DNA of 46,930 nucleotides from Promethearchaeota archaeon (GTDB lineage: Archaea > Asgardarchaeota > Lokiarchaeia > Sigyniarchaeales > SOKP01), in contig JAEOTR010000063.1 in NCBI GenBank assembly GCA_016839705.1, positions 1-46,930 of the forward strand. The letters run 5' to 3'. Of the stretch, positions 8,145-16,892 are shown one piece after another; within the stretch, counting starts at the first letter, position 1; each line of letters starts with the position of its first letter. Under the pieces are notes generated by a model that saw only the letters and a program-made list of their open reading frames with translations, was not told where the DNA came from and searched no databases. A program made the translations under genes and the position numbers.

Positions 8145-9527
8145 ATGCCATATCACATTGCTTTTGATCTAGCTCATAAGCCTAGAGGCCGAATTGATGA
8201 GAATTTAACTGAAGTTCGAGATCAATTAAATTCGAATGATTTCATTTGTTATAATTTTTTAGAAGTTCCAATAACCGAAGAATCATTGATGCCATATGAT
8301 ATTTTAGTATTTGTTTGTCCTGATTTTTCAAGAATCACTGCTAACGAAATCACTCAAATCGTAAAATGGGTCAAGAATTCAGGTGGTGGGTTATTATTGT
8401 TATCTCACGCAGGTGGTGATAAAGGGCGTGGGAGCAATTTATCTGAAATTTCCGAGCAATTCGGCATATTATTTGAGAATGATCAAGTCCTAGATGAGAC
8501 AACTAATTTGGGGTTAGAAAACATTCCTTTAATTTCTACTTTTAACATCCCTCATCCTATTACAGCTAATATCGAGTCTTTGTGTTATAGATCTGGATGT
8601 TCTCTTTCAATAGTGGGAAGTGGAGCATTTTCAATAGCAGATTCTAATGAGACATCTGAACCTTTTTCCTGTCCACTAGTTTGTGTAACAGAAATCAATA
8701 ATGGAAGAGTTTGTTGTATTGGAAGTTATGAGATGTTTAGAGATAAAATAGGAGGAGGATTTCAGTGTTCTGATCATCCAAAACTTACCTTAAATATATT
8801 TAAATGGTTAGTATCTGATTATCGTATGGAATTAAGATCGAAAAGTGAAGTTCCTATACCTATAACTGTATCTCAACCAGAAAGCAATGCTTCTACAACA
8901 GAAACTCAACCGGAAATTCAAACATCTTCAACACCGAGTGAACATCGAACAATAAACATTGATTTTTCGATGAAAATTTCAAAAAAAAGTGAATTAATTG
9001 AATTATTAAAGATATTTCAGAACCAAATAAACACAATAAAAACGACCATCGATAAGTTAATAAAAACATCAACAGAATCAGATGGGGATATAATTGAAGT
9101 CAATCCTGAGGAAATCTCTCAAATACAGATAAGCGATAAGGATGCTCAAGTTAGTGAAGAGGAGCTTCTTGAGCCACCAAAAATAAAAAGTGAAAAAATT
9201 AGAAAAGACGATACGGATCTTACAGCTTTACCCCCAAAACCAGAAAGTATGTTGCAGGATGTACTTGAAGACATTGACGAAATCGGTCTAAAGCCGGTAC
9301 CTAAATTGAAAACTAAAACTAGAACAAAAAAAGAATTAAAAAACGAACGAGAAGGATTAGAATCAAAGCTAAGCTCTGTTCAGGATCTATTGGATTTTAT
9401 TGGAAAAAGACATTCATCTGGAAAGATTGATGATGATGAATATTCAAAAAGATCAAAGAAGCTGCAAAATGATATTAAGAAAACAAAGAAAAAGATCACT
9501 GTTCTCGACAAAATTTTAGAAAAATAA
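8145..9527 (+). CDS. IFT52/GldG-like domain protein with C-terminal helical hairpin
   Basis: 460 residues in three parts. Residues 1-225 form a Rossmann-like glutamine-amidotransferase-type fold like the GIFT/IFT52 or GldG/DUF4350 domain: YDILVFVCPDFSRIT, then WVKNSGGGLLLLSHAGGD, FNIPHPIT and VCCIGSYEMF. Residues about 230-390 are low complexity, rich in Ser, Thr and charged residues, with one helix (KKSELIELLKIFQNQINTI). The last 65 residues are a charged helical hairpin with a SGKIDDDEYSKR turn. A similar hairpin ends the longin-GTPase protein at 43551-45473. In eukaryotes IFT52 belongs to the intraflagellar transport complex; GldG-type domains are parts of ABC transporters. No membrane segment is present. 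The role is unknown. Confidence 0.65.
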   Translation: MPYHIAFDLAHKPRGRIDENLTEVRDQLNSNDFICYNFLEVPITEESLMPYDILVFVCPDFSRITANEITQIVKWVKNSGGGLLLLSHAGGDKGRGSNLSEISEQFGILFENDQVLDETTNLGLENIPLISTFNIPHPITANIESLCYRSGCSLSIVGSGAFSIADSNETSEPFSCPLVCVTEINNGRVCCIGSYEMFRDKIGGGFQCSDHPKLTLNIFKWLVSDYRMELRSKSEVPIPITVSQPESNASTTETQPEIQTSSTPSEHRTINIDFSMKISKKSELIELLKIFQNQINTIKTTIDKLIKTSTESDGDIIEVNPEEISQIQISDKDAQVSEEELLEPPKIKSEKIRKDDTDLTALPPKPESMLQDVLEDIDEIGLKPVPKLKTKTRTKKELKNEREGLESKLSSVQDLLDFIGKRHSSGKIDDDEYSKRSKKLQNDIKKTKKKITVLDKILEK

Positions 9528-9549
9528 GATTCGCAATTAATTGGAAAGA

Positions 9550-10878
9550 TCATTTGTTATTTTTTAGCTTTACAGGGTGATCTTCTGGGATATAAGGTTG
9601 TGCGTATCGGTTCACAATTTCGAAAAAATCCTTATCACTTACACCTTCACTCATTTTCTCTAACTCTCTCTTGACAATATTAAACGATTTTCGTAATTCT
9701 TCTTTAGAAGTCGTTTCATGCTTCATCTTCACTTCAGTGACAATCTTTCTAATTATTTCTTCTGGAATGTCTAAATCTAACACCTTTATTTTATCATGTA
9801 TGGCGTAAGTAATTGATTTTGTTCCTGAGAACTTCCCATAATAAAATTTTCTCCTCCGCCCTACCATATGAGGATTTATGGGTTCATAAGTTAGTGGATG
9901 AGCTAAAATAGCAGCAATATGAAGACCACTCTCATGTGAGAATGCATTATCTCCCACAATGGGTTTATATTGTGATAAGGGTTTACCAAAATATTTCTCA
10001 CACACATGGCTTAATTCGGGCATTCTCGTCAAATCTATTCCTGTTTTAATTCCTAATCTCTCTAATATAGTTGCAACTTCATCTAGAGCAGCATTCCCCG
10101 CACGTTCACCATATCCATTAATACAAGTATGAGGATATTGACAACCTTCTATAACACCTGTTATAGTATTTGCGACAGCTAAACCAAAATCATTATGTGT
10201 ATGAATCCCTATCGGTGTTTTTGTCTTTAAAGGATTAACTATTTCTTCTCTGATACGTTTAATTAAGTAAGAAGTGGATTGTGGAGTTAATACACCTACA
10301 GTGTCTCCTAATACAATACGTTCAGCTCCATATTCAATAGCAATACTAAAAACGTTTTTTAAATGCTCAAAATCACACCTAGTTCCATCCTCAGAGACCC
10401 AATTGACTTTAAGTCCGTTATCTTTAGCATATAGCATAGCAGTTCTTATTTGTTCTAGCTGTTGTTCCTCTTTTTGCTGTAATGTTTTTCTAAAAATAGC
10501 TGAAATTGGCATAAAAATTACAATTTCTTTAAGATCTGTATCAATACACGCGTCAATATCATCCTTTCTCGGTCTAGCGATTCCTAATATAGTGGAACTA
10601 TTAAAATTTTCATTTACAATTGTTTTAACTATTCTTTTCTCTGAATCTGATACTGCTGGAAATCCTACTGCAATTAATTTAACTCCAATTTCATCCATTA
10701 ATTTAGCTAAATGGATCTTTTCCTCAAGAGTTAAGTATACTGTAGGACTTTGTTCTCCATCACGTAATGTTTCATCCCAAATCTCAATTTTCTTGGGTAA
10801 ATCATAATCCCTGAGAGATATCTCGTTATAATCTACAAGGAGCTCTCGAAGCTCCTCCTTAGAGAATTTGTATGACAT
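9550..10878 (-). CDS. Homocitrate / 2-isopropylmalate / citramalate synthase family enzyme
   Basis: 442 residues. It condenses acetyl-CoA with a 2-oxoacid in a TIM barrel of the HMGL family. Diagnostic motifs are WDETLRDGEQSP (metal and catalytic Arg/Asp), GIHTHNDFGLAVAN (metal His pair), INGYGERAGNAALDE and VGDNAFSHESGLH. It is too short to carry the full C-terminal leucine-binding regulatory domain of LeuA, so it looks like the homocitrate/NifV/AksA/LysS type. The substrate (2-oxoglutarate, 2-oxoisovalerate or pyruvate) cannot be set from sequence alone. An Lrp/AsnC regulator lies 148 nt upstream on the same strand, and an aspartate kinase occurs at 41 kb, so amino-acid biosynthesis (lysine or leucine) is plausible. 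Confidence 0.88.
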   Translation of the reverse strand: MSYKFSKEELRELLVDYNEISLRDYDLPKKIEIWDETLRDGEQSPTVYLTLEEKIHLAKLMDEIGVKLIAVGFPAVSDSEKRIVKTIVNENFNSSTILGIARPRKDDIDACIDTDLKEIVIFMPISAIFRKTLQQKEEQQLEQIRTAMLYAKDNGLKVNWVSEDGTRCDFEHLKNVFSIAIEYGAERIVLGDTVGVLTPQSTSYLIKRIREEIVNPLKTKTPIGIHTHNDFGLAVANTITGVIEGCQYPHTCINGYGERAGNAALDEVATILERLGIKTGIDLTRMPELSHVCEKYFGKPLSQYKPIVGDNAFSHESGLHIAAILAHPLTYEPINPHMVGRRRKFYYGKFSGTKSITYAIHDKIKVLDLDIPEEIIRKIVTEVKMKHETTSKEELRKSFNIVKRELEKMSEGVSDKDFFEIVNRYAQPYIPEDHPVKLKNNK

Positions 10879-11026
10879 AATTTAATCCAATTACATATTA
10901 ATGATAAATAAAATTAAGAAGAACAAATAAATTTCATTCAAGAAATATTTCACATAAAACAAGAGAAATTAGAATTAATTATTGCTTTAAAAAATATAAT
11001 TTTATCTACCACAAATAGGAGAAGAT

Positions 11027-11446
11027 CTATTTAATTACATCCGTAATAAAACATGTTTCTACAATTTTAATACCCTTAATCTGAGAGATTTTCTCTTCAA
11101 TTAGAGGATTAAATAACTCAATGCTCCCTATTTCAACCTTCATAAAAAGCCCACAATCTCCAGAAAGTCTCCATACATCAGTTATTTCTTCAATCTCTAG
11201 TAATTCTTTTATAATTCTTTTGATTTCTTTAAAGTCAGGCTCAACTTTCACAGTTGCTCTGGTACGAGGTTTATTATCAATGGAGAAATCGATAGTAAAC
11301 TTTTTAATTACTCCCTCTTCGGTTAATTTTTTTACTCGTCGTCTAACAGTTGCTTCTGTTTTTCCAACGTTTTCTGAAATATCATTAAAAGACATTCTAC
11401 TATTTTCTTTTAATAATTCTAATATTCTTATATCGACAATATCCAT
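11027..11446 (-). CDS. Lrp/AsnC family transcription regulator
   Basis: 139 residues with the standard layout. An N-terminal winged helix is at 1-60 (DIRILELLKENSRMSFNDIS, then KTEATVRRRVKKLTEEGVIK), and a C-terminal RAM ligand-binding domain at about 65-139 (VKVEPDFKEI, then WRLSGDCGLFMKVE). Such proteins form octamers that respond to amino acids. The nearest known type by pattern is the archaeal LysM-like branch. The gene lies immediately upstream of, and codirectional with, the homocitrate/isopropylmalate-type synthase, so control of that pathway is a reasonable inference. Confidence 0.9.
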   Translation of the reverse strand: MDIVDIRILELLKENSRMSFNDISENVGKTEATVRRRVKKLTEEGVIKKFTIDFSIDNKPRTRATVKVEPDFKEIKRIIKELLEIEEITDVWRLSGDCGLFMKVEIGSIELFNPLIEEKISQIKGIKIVETCFITDVIK

Positions 11447-11789
11447 AATAATGAAATGATAATTTAATTTTAATATTTCTTTTGTAAAAATAATCTAACT
11501 TTATTATTAAATTTGATTATTATACTTATTAAATTCGCTTATATTTATTAAATACACAAAAAGGAATGTCTAAAAAGTCGTATTATAATATATCACCTTA
11601 TTAATAATTAATTGAATTGTGAAACATCCTTAATACTTAATAGTGAAAAGGCATACTTCCTACTATTATCTTTATTGTCTTAGAGAGGGAGGTTACAGTT
11701 CCAATGTTTATGCTATATTATGTTATTAGAATTAGAGGAGAATTAAAAAGTAAAAAAATAAGATATTGAAAAAAATACAATTATTTTTA
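11447..11789. other. AT-rich intergenic region, 343 bp
   Basis: This gap lies between the Lrp gene and the end of the large surface-protein gene. I see no RNA gene. The only point of note is GGGAGGT at 11687-11693, 10 nt before an ATG at 11704 that opens 21 codons ending at 11769. Its composition is as AT-rich as the surroundings, so it may be chance. Confidence 0.5.
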
Positions 11790-14672
11790 TTATCTTCTTT
11801 TTGATAGAAATATTAAGACGATACTAACACACCCAAGAGCTAGAAAAATCGCACTACCAATAATAAAACCTAAACTCACCGTATTTGCGTAGGTGTATAC
11901 ATCAAGAGGTAAATTCAATTTCTCTTTCAAATGGGGTAGAGAATATTCTTCCTTGATATTAGCAGCCCATGCAATAATTGCTTCCATTTGAGTATCATCT
12001 AGATGGTGATATTCCTTTAATGTATCATACGCGCTCTTATATATTGATGCCATATACCATAAACCGTTTCCTTTTTGGGAAACAAGAGAATAAGAATTTC
12101 CTTCATTCCATAGTCTATTTGAAGTATAATAATCGATGTTACTTTGTAATGGAATACCTATTTCCCAGTCGGTAATAGAACTTAAACCAAAAGCGGGATC
12201 TAGATCAATCCCATTAACAAAGAGTGTCCCATTAGTCCATTGTCGATGGAATTCTAATCCCGCTAAATATGTCATGGTATATCCAGTTAAATCAGTTAAA
12301 ATATTCGGAACTACATTTTCTTTAAATGTAGTAAATAACCAGTTAAGAATCATGTCCATCTGAGTCGAGTCTAAACTAAATAACGCGATTAAATCATTTT
12401 TTACCGTCAAATCTCCATTAAATGCATCTATCCACTGTAAAATTCCATAATTATCGATAAATGAAGAGGAATTATCTGTATCAAAGAGTGCTAATGCTGA
12501 GTTATATGAAATGTTAGATTCAATGGGAAGACCCACTTCAAATCCTTTAAGTCCATCACCAAAATCGATTCCACTAGGTATAACGGTACCATTTGCCCAT
12601 TGCTCTAAAAATAATATCCCCGCATAATCACCTGTAGTCAACCTATATCCAAGAGGTTGTTGAACGATAAAAACTATCGGGGTAAGACTATTTTTCGCAC
12701 TTCCAACTATCCAACTATATAATAGATTAAATTGAGTCTGAGTCAAGTTAAAAGTAGCATTTAACTGATCCTGAATAGTACTGTTACCTCTTGCAGCTTT
12801 GTACCACTTTAAAATACCCGTTTCATTTACAATCCCATCTGAATTCAATGGATCCCAAAGACTCTGAGTTATATTTAATTCAATATCGGTGGTTGTTGGA
12901 ATTCCTGCTTCAAATCCTACTTTGGAAATTACTGCAATAATAGTATCTAATAGATAATCCTGAAGGTATTGTCCAAGAGGTAAGAGCTGAGTTGCCCAAG
13001 TTGCATTGTATGTCGTTTCCATTAAAGATCGATTTGTACCTATATTCAAATATGCTGAGTCGTAGAAATCAAGCCAGTTTAGCAAACCAAAGCCAGAATC
13101 TAACGAAGTGAATATTCCTGGTGCATCTTCATAACCATCTAATAATCTATCTTGAGCTGTGGCTGTATAGTTAAGACTATATGTGCTGCTAGAATTGTAT
13201 TCCGATACACCCTTTATGCTATATGAAAAATTAACCCGAAATCCAAAATCGTTGAAGAATGAATCCCTTGCAAAGGTTTCATTAAACCTTGTAATCATTG
13301 AATCAATTACATCTGCTATTTCATTAGCCGCACCTTGTGCTTTTGAGAGATCTCCTAATTCAGCACTTAATTCATTGATTTCGATTCCGCCTGTAAAAAT
13401 CGAGCCATTAGCCCATTGTTTGTAAAAATCTATTAACGTAGCAGTCTCCATTGTTAAGTCTTCCAAAGCTAGTTGGGCAGGAACACTAACTATCCAACTA
13501 TATAGGACTATATACGCAGTTAAATTGTTTAATTGAGAAAGCGTGGCATTATATTGTGCTTGCATAGTTGCATTTCCCGATGTTTCTGTGTAATAATCTA
13601 GATAATTTAGAAGACCTTGACCTAAGAAAATGCTTGTTAATATTCCTGGAGCATCTTCATATCCATATAATATCCTTTGTTGAGCTAATGCACTGTAACT
13701 AAGGTTACCCGATGCTACATACTCCGAAATGCCTAAAATAGGGGTAGTACCATTGGTAGTGACCGACCAATTATCATCATTGAAGAATAGTTCCCTAGAT
13801 TCCGCTGTAGCATAAGCAGTTGGGGATATGGTATTATTCCATGTTTGAGGGATAACTGATGGCCATAAATAATTAGAAACATAATTTGCTAAAGATGTGA
13901 GTTGGTTCCATGTCGAATTGTAAGCATTTTGCATACTGACATTGTAAGTAGCTGGATCAATGGTTGCGTTTTCATATAATTCTATAAATTCTAACATCCC
14001 AGTCCCATTTACAATATCTTCAATTAAACCGGGATAACTAAGATTTCCATATAACAAGCTTTGTTGTGCATTAACAGTGAAATTTAGACTATAGGTGCTA
14101 CTTGAAGCGTATTCGGACACACCCTTGATTGTAGTCCCATTAACCGAAGCATTTTCATAACTAACTTGGAATGTATAATTGTTAAAAAATGCATCTCTAG
14201 CAACAGCAGCGGTCGTTGAATAATTAGCTATAACTTCTTCTAAAGTTTCATAAATGATCTGTGCTGATAAAGGACCATTGATATTGTCAAGAATATCATC
14301 AGACACAACTTTAAGACTGTCGTGTATAAGATAACCAGTCATTGATCCTAATCTTCTATCCACAAATAATGGCATTGTGAGATTTTTAAGAAATAAAAGA
14401 GTACTGGGAGTAAAAAGAACCTCAACAATTTCATCTTTTATATTTCTCGTTTCCTGATTCTTAATCTCTGGTAGAAGTTCTGTTATTCCTAAACCAAGAT
14501 ACTGGGCCTCGATTTCTGATATAGCTTCTTCTTGAATGTGCAAAAGAGTACTCGGTGTGTTTTCTCTTACTTGATCTCTAATAAAACCGTTAGTAATAAA
14601 ACCAGTTGGTATCAAGCCAATACCAATTGCTATTAAAATAACAGAAATATTTATTTTTGATTTATTAAACAT
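11790..14672 (-). CDS. Large sequon-rich extracellular protein with two terminal membrane helices
   Basis: 960 residues. One membrane helix near the N-terminus (about 9-29, NISVILIAIGIGLIPTGFI) and one at the C-terminus (about 933-955, SLGFIIGSAIFLALGCVS, then a KRR tail) flank an ectodomain of about 900 residues. More than 30 N-x-S/T sequons point to a heavily N-glycosylated cell-surface protein. The ectodomain is made of imperfect repeats. Three contain G(V/I)SEY, then LLYG or GYEDAPGI, then GLLNWLDFY, then YNAT and a hydrophobic helix. Three more have LW- or LFD-, then GILQWIDA, then LDSTQMD-ILNWL. The two-helix topology recalls CD36/LIMP-2, and RILYGYEDAPGI recalls the CD36 W-G-Y-(K/R)-D-P segment, but this is only suggestive. 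Function unknown; a surface-layer, adhesion or receptor role is inferred. Confidence 0.82.
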   Translation of the reverse strand: MFNKSKINISVILIAIGIGLIPTGFITNGFIRDQVRENTPSTLLHIQEEAISEIEAQYLGLGITELLPEIKNQETRNIKDEIVEVLFTPSTLLFLKNLTMPLFVDRRLGSMTGYLIHDSLKVVSDDILDNINGPLSAQIIYETLEEVIANYSTTAAVARDAFFNNYTFQVSYENASVNGTTIKGVSEYASSSTYSLNFTVNAQQSLLYGNLSYPGLIEDIVNGTGMLEFIELYENATIDPATYNVSMQNAYNSTWNQLTSLANYVSNYLWPSVIPQTWNNTISPTAYATAESRELFFNDDNWSVTTNGTTPILGISEYVASGNLSYSALAQQRILYGYEDAPGILTSIFLGQGLLNYLDYYTETSGNATMQAQYNATLSQLNNLTAYIVLYSWIVSVPAQLALEDLTMETATLIDFYKQWANGSIFTGGIEINELSAELGDLSKAQGAANEIADVIDSMITRFNETFARDSFFNDFGFRVNFSYSIKGVSEYNSSSTYSLNYTATAQDRLLDGYEDAPGIFTSLDSGFGLLNWLDFYDSAYLNIGTNRSLMETTYNATWATQLLPLGQYLQDYLLDTIIAVISKVGFEAGIPTTTDIELNITQSLWDPLNSDGIVNETGILKWYKAARGNSTIQDQLNATFNLTQTQFNLLYSWIVGSAKNSLTPIVFIVQQPLGYRLTTGDYAGILFLEQWANGTVIPSGIDFGDGLKGFEVGLPIESNISYNSALALFDTDNSSSFIDNYGILQWIDAFNGDLTVKNDLIALFSLDSTQMDMILNWLFTTFKENVVPNILTDLTGYTMTYLAGLEFHRQWTNGTLFVNGIDLDPAFGLSSITDWEIGIPLQSNIDYYTSNRLWNEGNSYSLVSQKGNGLWYMASIYKSAYDTLKEYHHLDDTQMEAIIAWAANIKEEYSLPHLKEKLNLPLDVYTYANTVSLGFIIGSAIFLALGCVSIVLIFLSKRR

Positions 14673-14880
14673 AATAAATATTTTGTTCTGTATAATATAA
14701 AATTTATCAATAAATAAACAATTGATCTGTTTATTACAATTCTAAATTTGAGAGGATTAGAATATCACAAACTAAAGCAAACTAAATTTAAGGTAATATG
14801 TTTGAAAAAGAAACATTAATTCTAATATCAAAAATTCTCTAATCATAAAAAAAAAACTTTTTTATACAGTTTATATTAAA

Positions 14881-15462
14881 ATGATTAATATGGAAAAACA
14901 AACAATTATTAATTTGGTAATTCCGTTTGTATTTATAGCGAGTATTTATTCTGGAGTATTCTATAATTTCGCAATATGGTTTGAATACAGCATATTTACA
15001 ACATATTGGTCATTTTTTGTTACTGAATCAACGTTTACAACCATTATGTCATTTACATTTATTATTTTTGCTTTAGTTCTACTGCTTTCCATATATTTTT
15101 TAGATAAAATAATCTCCAAACCACTTATGACATTTAGTATTATTTTAATTGGATTCTGTTGCATCTATAGTAGTTTTACATATGTGATAGAGTGGTACTT
15201 TCTCTACTTTTTCCTAATGGGGGTGTCTATTGCATATCTTACACCTTGTCTTTTGAAGTTAACAACTGAAATAATACGTCCCAAGGTTGGGAAGGAACCT
15301 TACAAGTATTCATTCGCTTTAATTATAGTCGCTTGGCTAATTCTTTCAGCAACATTGATCTATTTCCTAGGGGATTTTTATCCAAAATCTTCATGGAGGA
15401 TTCTTTATTTGATTACAGGAATAATAAATATCGCAGCATCACCATTAATTAGCACCTTATAA
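14881..15462 (+). CDS. Six-helix membrane protein, possibly half of an MFS-type carrier
   Basis: 193 residues, mostly hydrophobic, with about six predicted membrane helices: INLVIPFVFIASIYSGVFYN, TTIMSFTFIIFALVLLLSIY, MTFSIILIGFCC, FLYFFLMGVSIAYLTPCLL, FALIIVAWLILSATLIYFL and ILYLITGIINIAASP. The helix pattern is like the first half of a major facilitator protein, but the usual intracellular GxxxDRxGRR loop is only vaguely matched by DKIISK. I found no continuation in other frames after the stop, so it is either a small membrane protein or an old truncation. A TATA-like TTTTATAC lies about 20 nt upstream of the ATG. Confidence 0.65.
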   Translation: MINMEKQTIINLVIPFVFIASIYSGVFYNFAIWFEYSIFTTYWSFFVTESTFTTIMSFTFIIFALVLLLSIYFLDKIISKPLMTFSIILIGFCCIYSSFTYVIEWYFLYFFLMGVSIAYLTPCLLKLTTEIIRPKVGKEPYKYSFALIIVAWLILSATLIYFLGDFYPKSSWRILYLITGIINIAASPLISTL

Positions 15463-15713
15463 ATTATCTAAATTAATATCCCATTTTATACTTAAATACG
15501 GAATTATTGAAAATCTCATATATCAATTTTTGTTATTCTTGCCTTTCTTCATTTCTTAAATTATTAATTTAGAATAAATAGAAGTTGATATAAAAATTCA
15601 TTAATAGCAAAAAAGTAATTACTAATCACTTTTAAAAGAAATCATAGTAATAATTATATTATTAGAGAGTTTATAATTCTTCAATTTATACTTATGGGGA
15701 ATGCAGCAAATTT

Positions 15714-16514
15714 ATGTCAAAAGAGATTCCAGATAACGTAAAGGATTCCTTACGAGCAATAGGACTTACTGATTATGAGATATCTATTTATCTTACCCTT
15801 ATTAGTAAGGGCCCTATGGATGCTAGAGAACTTTCCGAAGCTTCTGGGGTTCCTTATTCAAGAATATACAATATATTAACTCAACTTGATAAAGAAAAAA
15901 TGTGGATAATTAAGGAAGAAGAAAGCCGCCCAAGTAGATATTTTGCCAAATCGCCAGATGAGGCTCTCATTATTGCAAAAAAGCAATATAGCGATAGTTT
16001 TAACGAGCATTCAAATAGAATAATCCAAATGCTCAGCCCAATTTACCAATCTCATGACACTCCTATAAAAATCGCTTTATATATTCATAGAGGCAGAGAT
16101 GTGTGTATAAATAAAGCTTTATCATTAATCAATTTAGCAAAGAATTCAATCTATCTAGTATCAACCAAATTAGACTTTCTTGAAGTATTCTATGAAGATA
16201 TTAAGAAAGCAAGAGCTAGAGGTGTCACAGATTTGAGACTACTCGTCGAAGCTAAGGCTCTAGACGATAAAAATTTTCAACCAATCCTTAAAAAATATGA
16301 TTCTCTCTGTGAAATTAAATGGCGAGACCAAATTTTTGGAAGTGCTGTGATTGTTGATGAAGGAGAAGATGCGTTTATTATACTTTCTGAGAGTTTTTTC
16401 CCCGAGAAAATGTCATATTTTGGAGTAGCAACTGATCATGTAGCTTTTGGACCTGCATCACTATATTATTATGATTATCTTTACAAATCTGCTAACATTA
16501 CTAATTTGGATTAA
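15714..16514 (+). CDS. TrmB-family transcriptional regulator
   Basis: 266 residues. The N-terminal winged helix at about 5-85 (LRAIGLTDYEISIYLTLISK, then ASGVPYSRIYNILTQLDKEK, then PSRYFAKSPDEAL) is the TrmB DNA-binding domain. A coiled-coil linker follows. The C-terminal part (about 115-260) has a phospholipase-D-like fold (IHRGRDVCINKALSLI, then KNSIYLVSTKLDF) used for effector binding in this family, which usually senses sugars in archaea. It is a single gene between a membrane protein and a convergent Fe-S operon. The target is not evident. Confidence 0.88.
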   Translation: MSKEIPDNVKDSLRAIGLTDYEISIYLTLISKGPMDARELSEASGVPYSRIYNILTQLDKEKMWIIKEEESRPSRYFAKSPDEALIIAKKQYSDSFNEHSNRIIQMLSPIYQSHDTPIKIALYIHRGRDVCINKALSLINLAKNSIYLVSTKLDFLEVFYEDIKKARARGVTDLRLLVEAKALDDKNFQPILKKYDSLCEIKWRDQIFGSAVIVDEGEDAFIILSESFFPEKMSYFGVATDHVAFGPASLYYYDYLYKSANITNLD

Positions 16515-16580
16515 TTTCAATTAAGAGTTAAGGTCAAATTCTTTTTCTTAATTAAAAAGTAAAATGAAAAGTACTATTAA

Positions 16581-16880
16581 TTACCATTTTATACTTATCG
16601 CATTCTCAGGACACACATCAACACATTTAAAACAACGTGTACAAAGTGAACCCCATTGAGGTGTTATTCTCCACCTTTGTGGATCATAGGGATCTTTATA
16701 ATCTAAATCTAATGCAGAATGCATCATAAAAACTGCGGGATCGCAAGCCTTAAGGCATTTACAGCAATCTCTAGGATCTACCTTTCCATCTTCGCCACAA
16801 ATTGAATAATCAATTCTAATTTTGGTTCTCTTTTCCTTTAATGGTTTTTTCAATTTTTTGGTTTTAACTTTGCTTCCCAT
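16581..16880 (-). CDS. Ferredoxin-type [4Fe-4S] protein
   Basis: 99 residues. The C-terminus has a canonical cluster motif CTRCFKCVDVCP (Cys 80, 83, 86, 90). An earlier cysteine group (Cys 28, 39, 40, 42, 46; CGEDGKVDPRDCCKCLKACDP) probably binds a second, atypically spaced cluster. The basic N-terminus (KVKTKKLKKPLKEKR) is unusual for a ferredoxin. It starts 12 nt after the end of the upstream 290-residue Fe-S protein, with AAAGGTG just before its ATG, so the two form an operon and probably one electron-transfer module. The partner oxidoreductase is not in the window. Confidence 0.85.
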   Translation of the reverse strand: MGSKVKTKKLKKPLKEKRTKIRIDYSICGEDGKVDPRDCCKCLKACDPAVFMMHSALDLDYKDPYDPQRWRITPQWGSLCTRCFKCVDVCPENAISIKW

Positions 16881-16892
16881 AACAACACCTTT

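Noticed and set aside
9550..11446. Naming the synthase leuA, nifV or lysS
   Set aside because: The motifs define the family but not the 2-oxoacid substrate, and no other pathway gene is adjacent.
14881..15713. Frameshifted full-length MFS transporter
   Set aside because: No hydrophobic continuation was found in any frame between 15463 and 15713.
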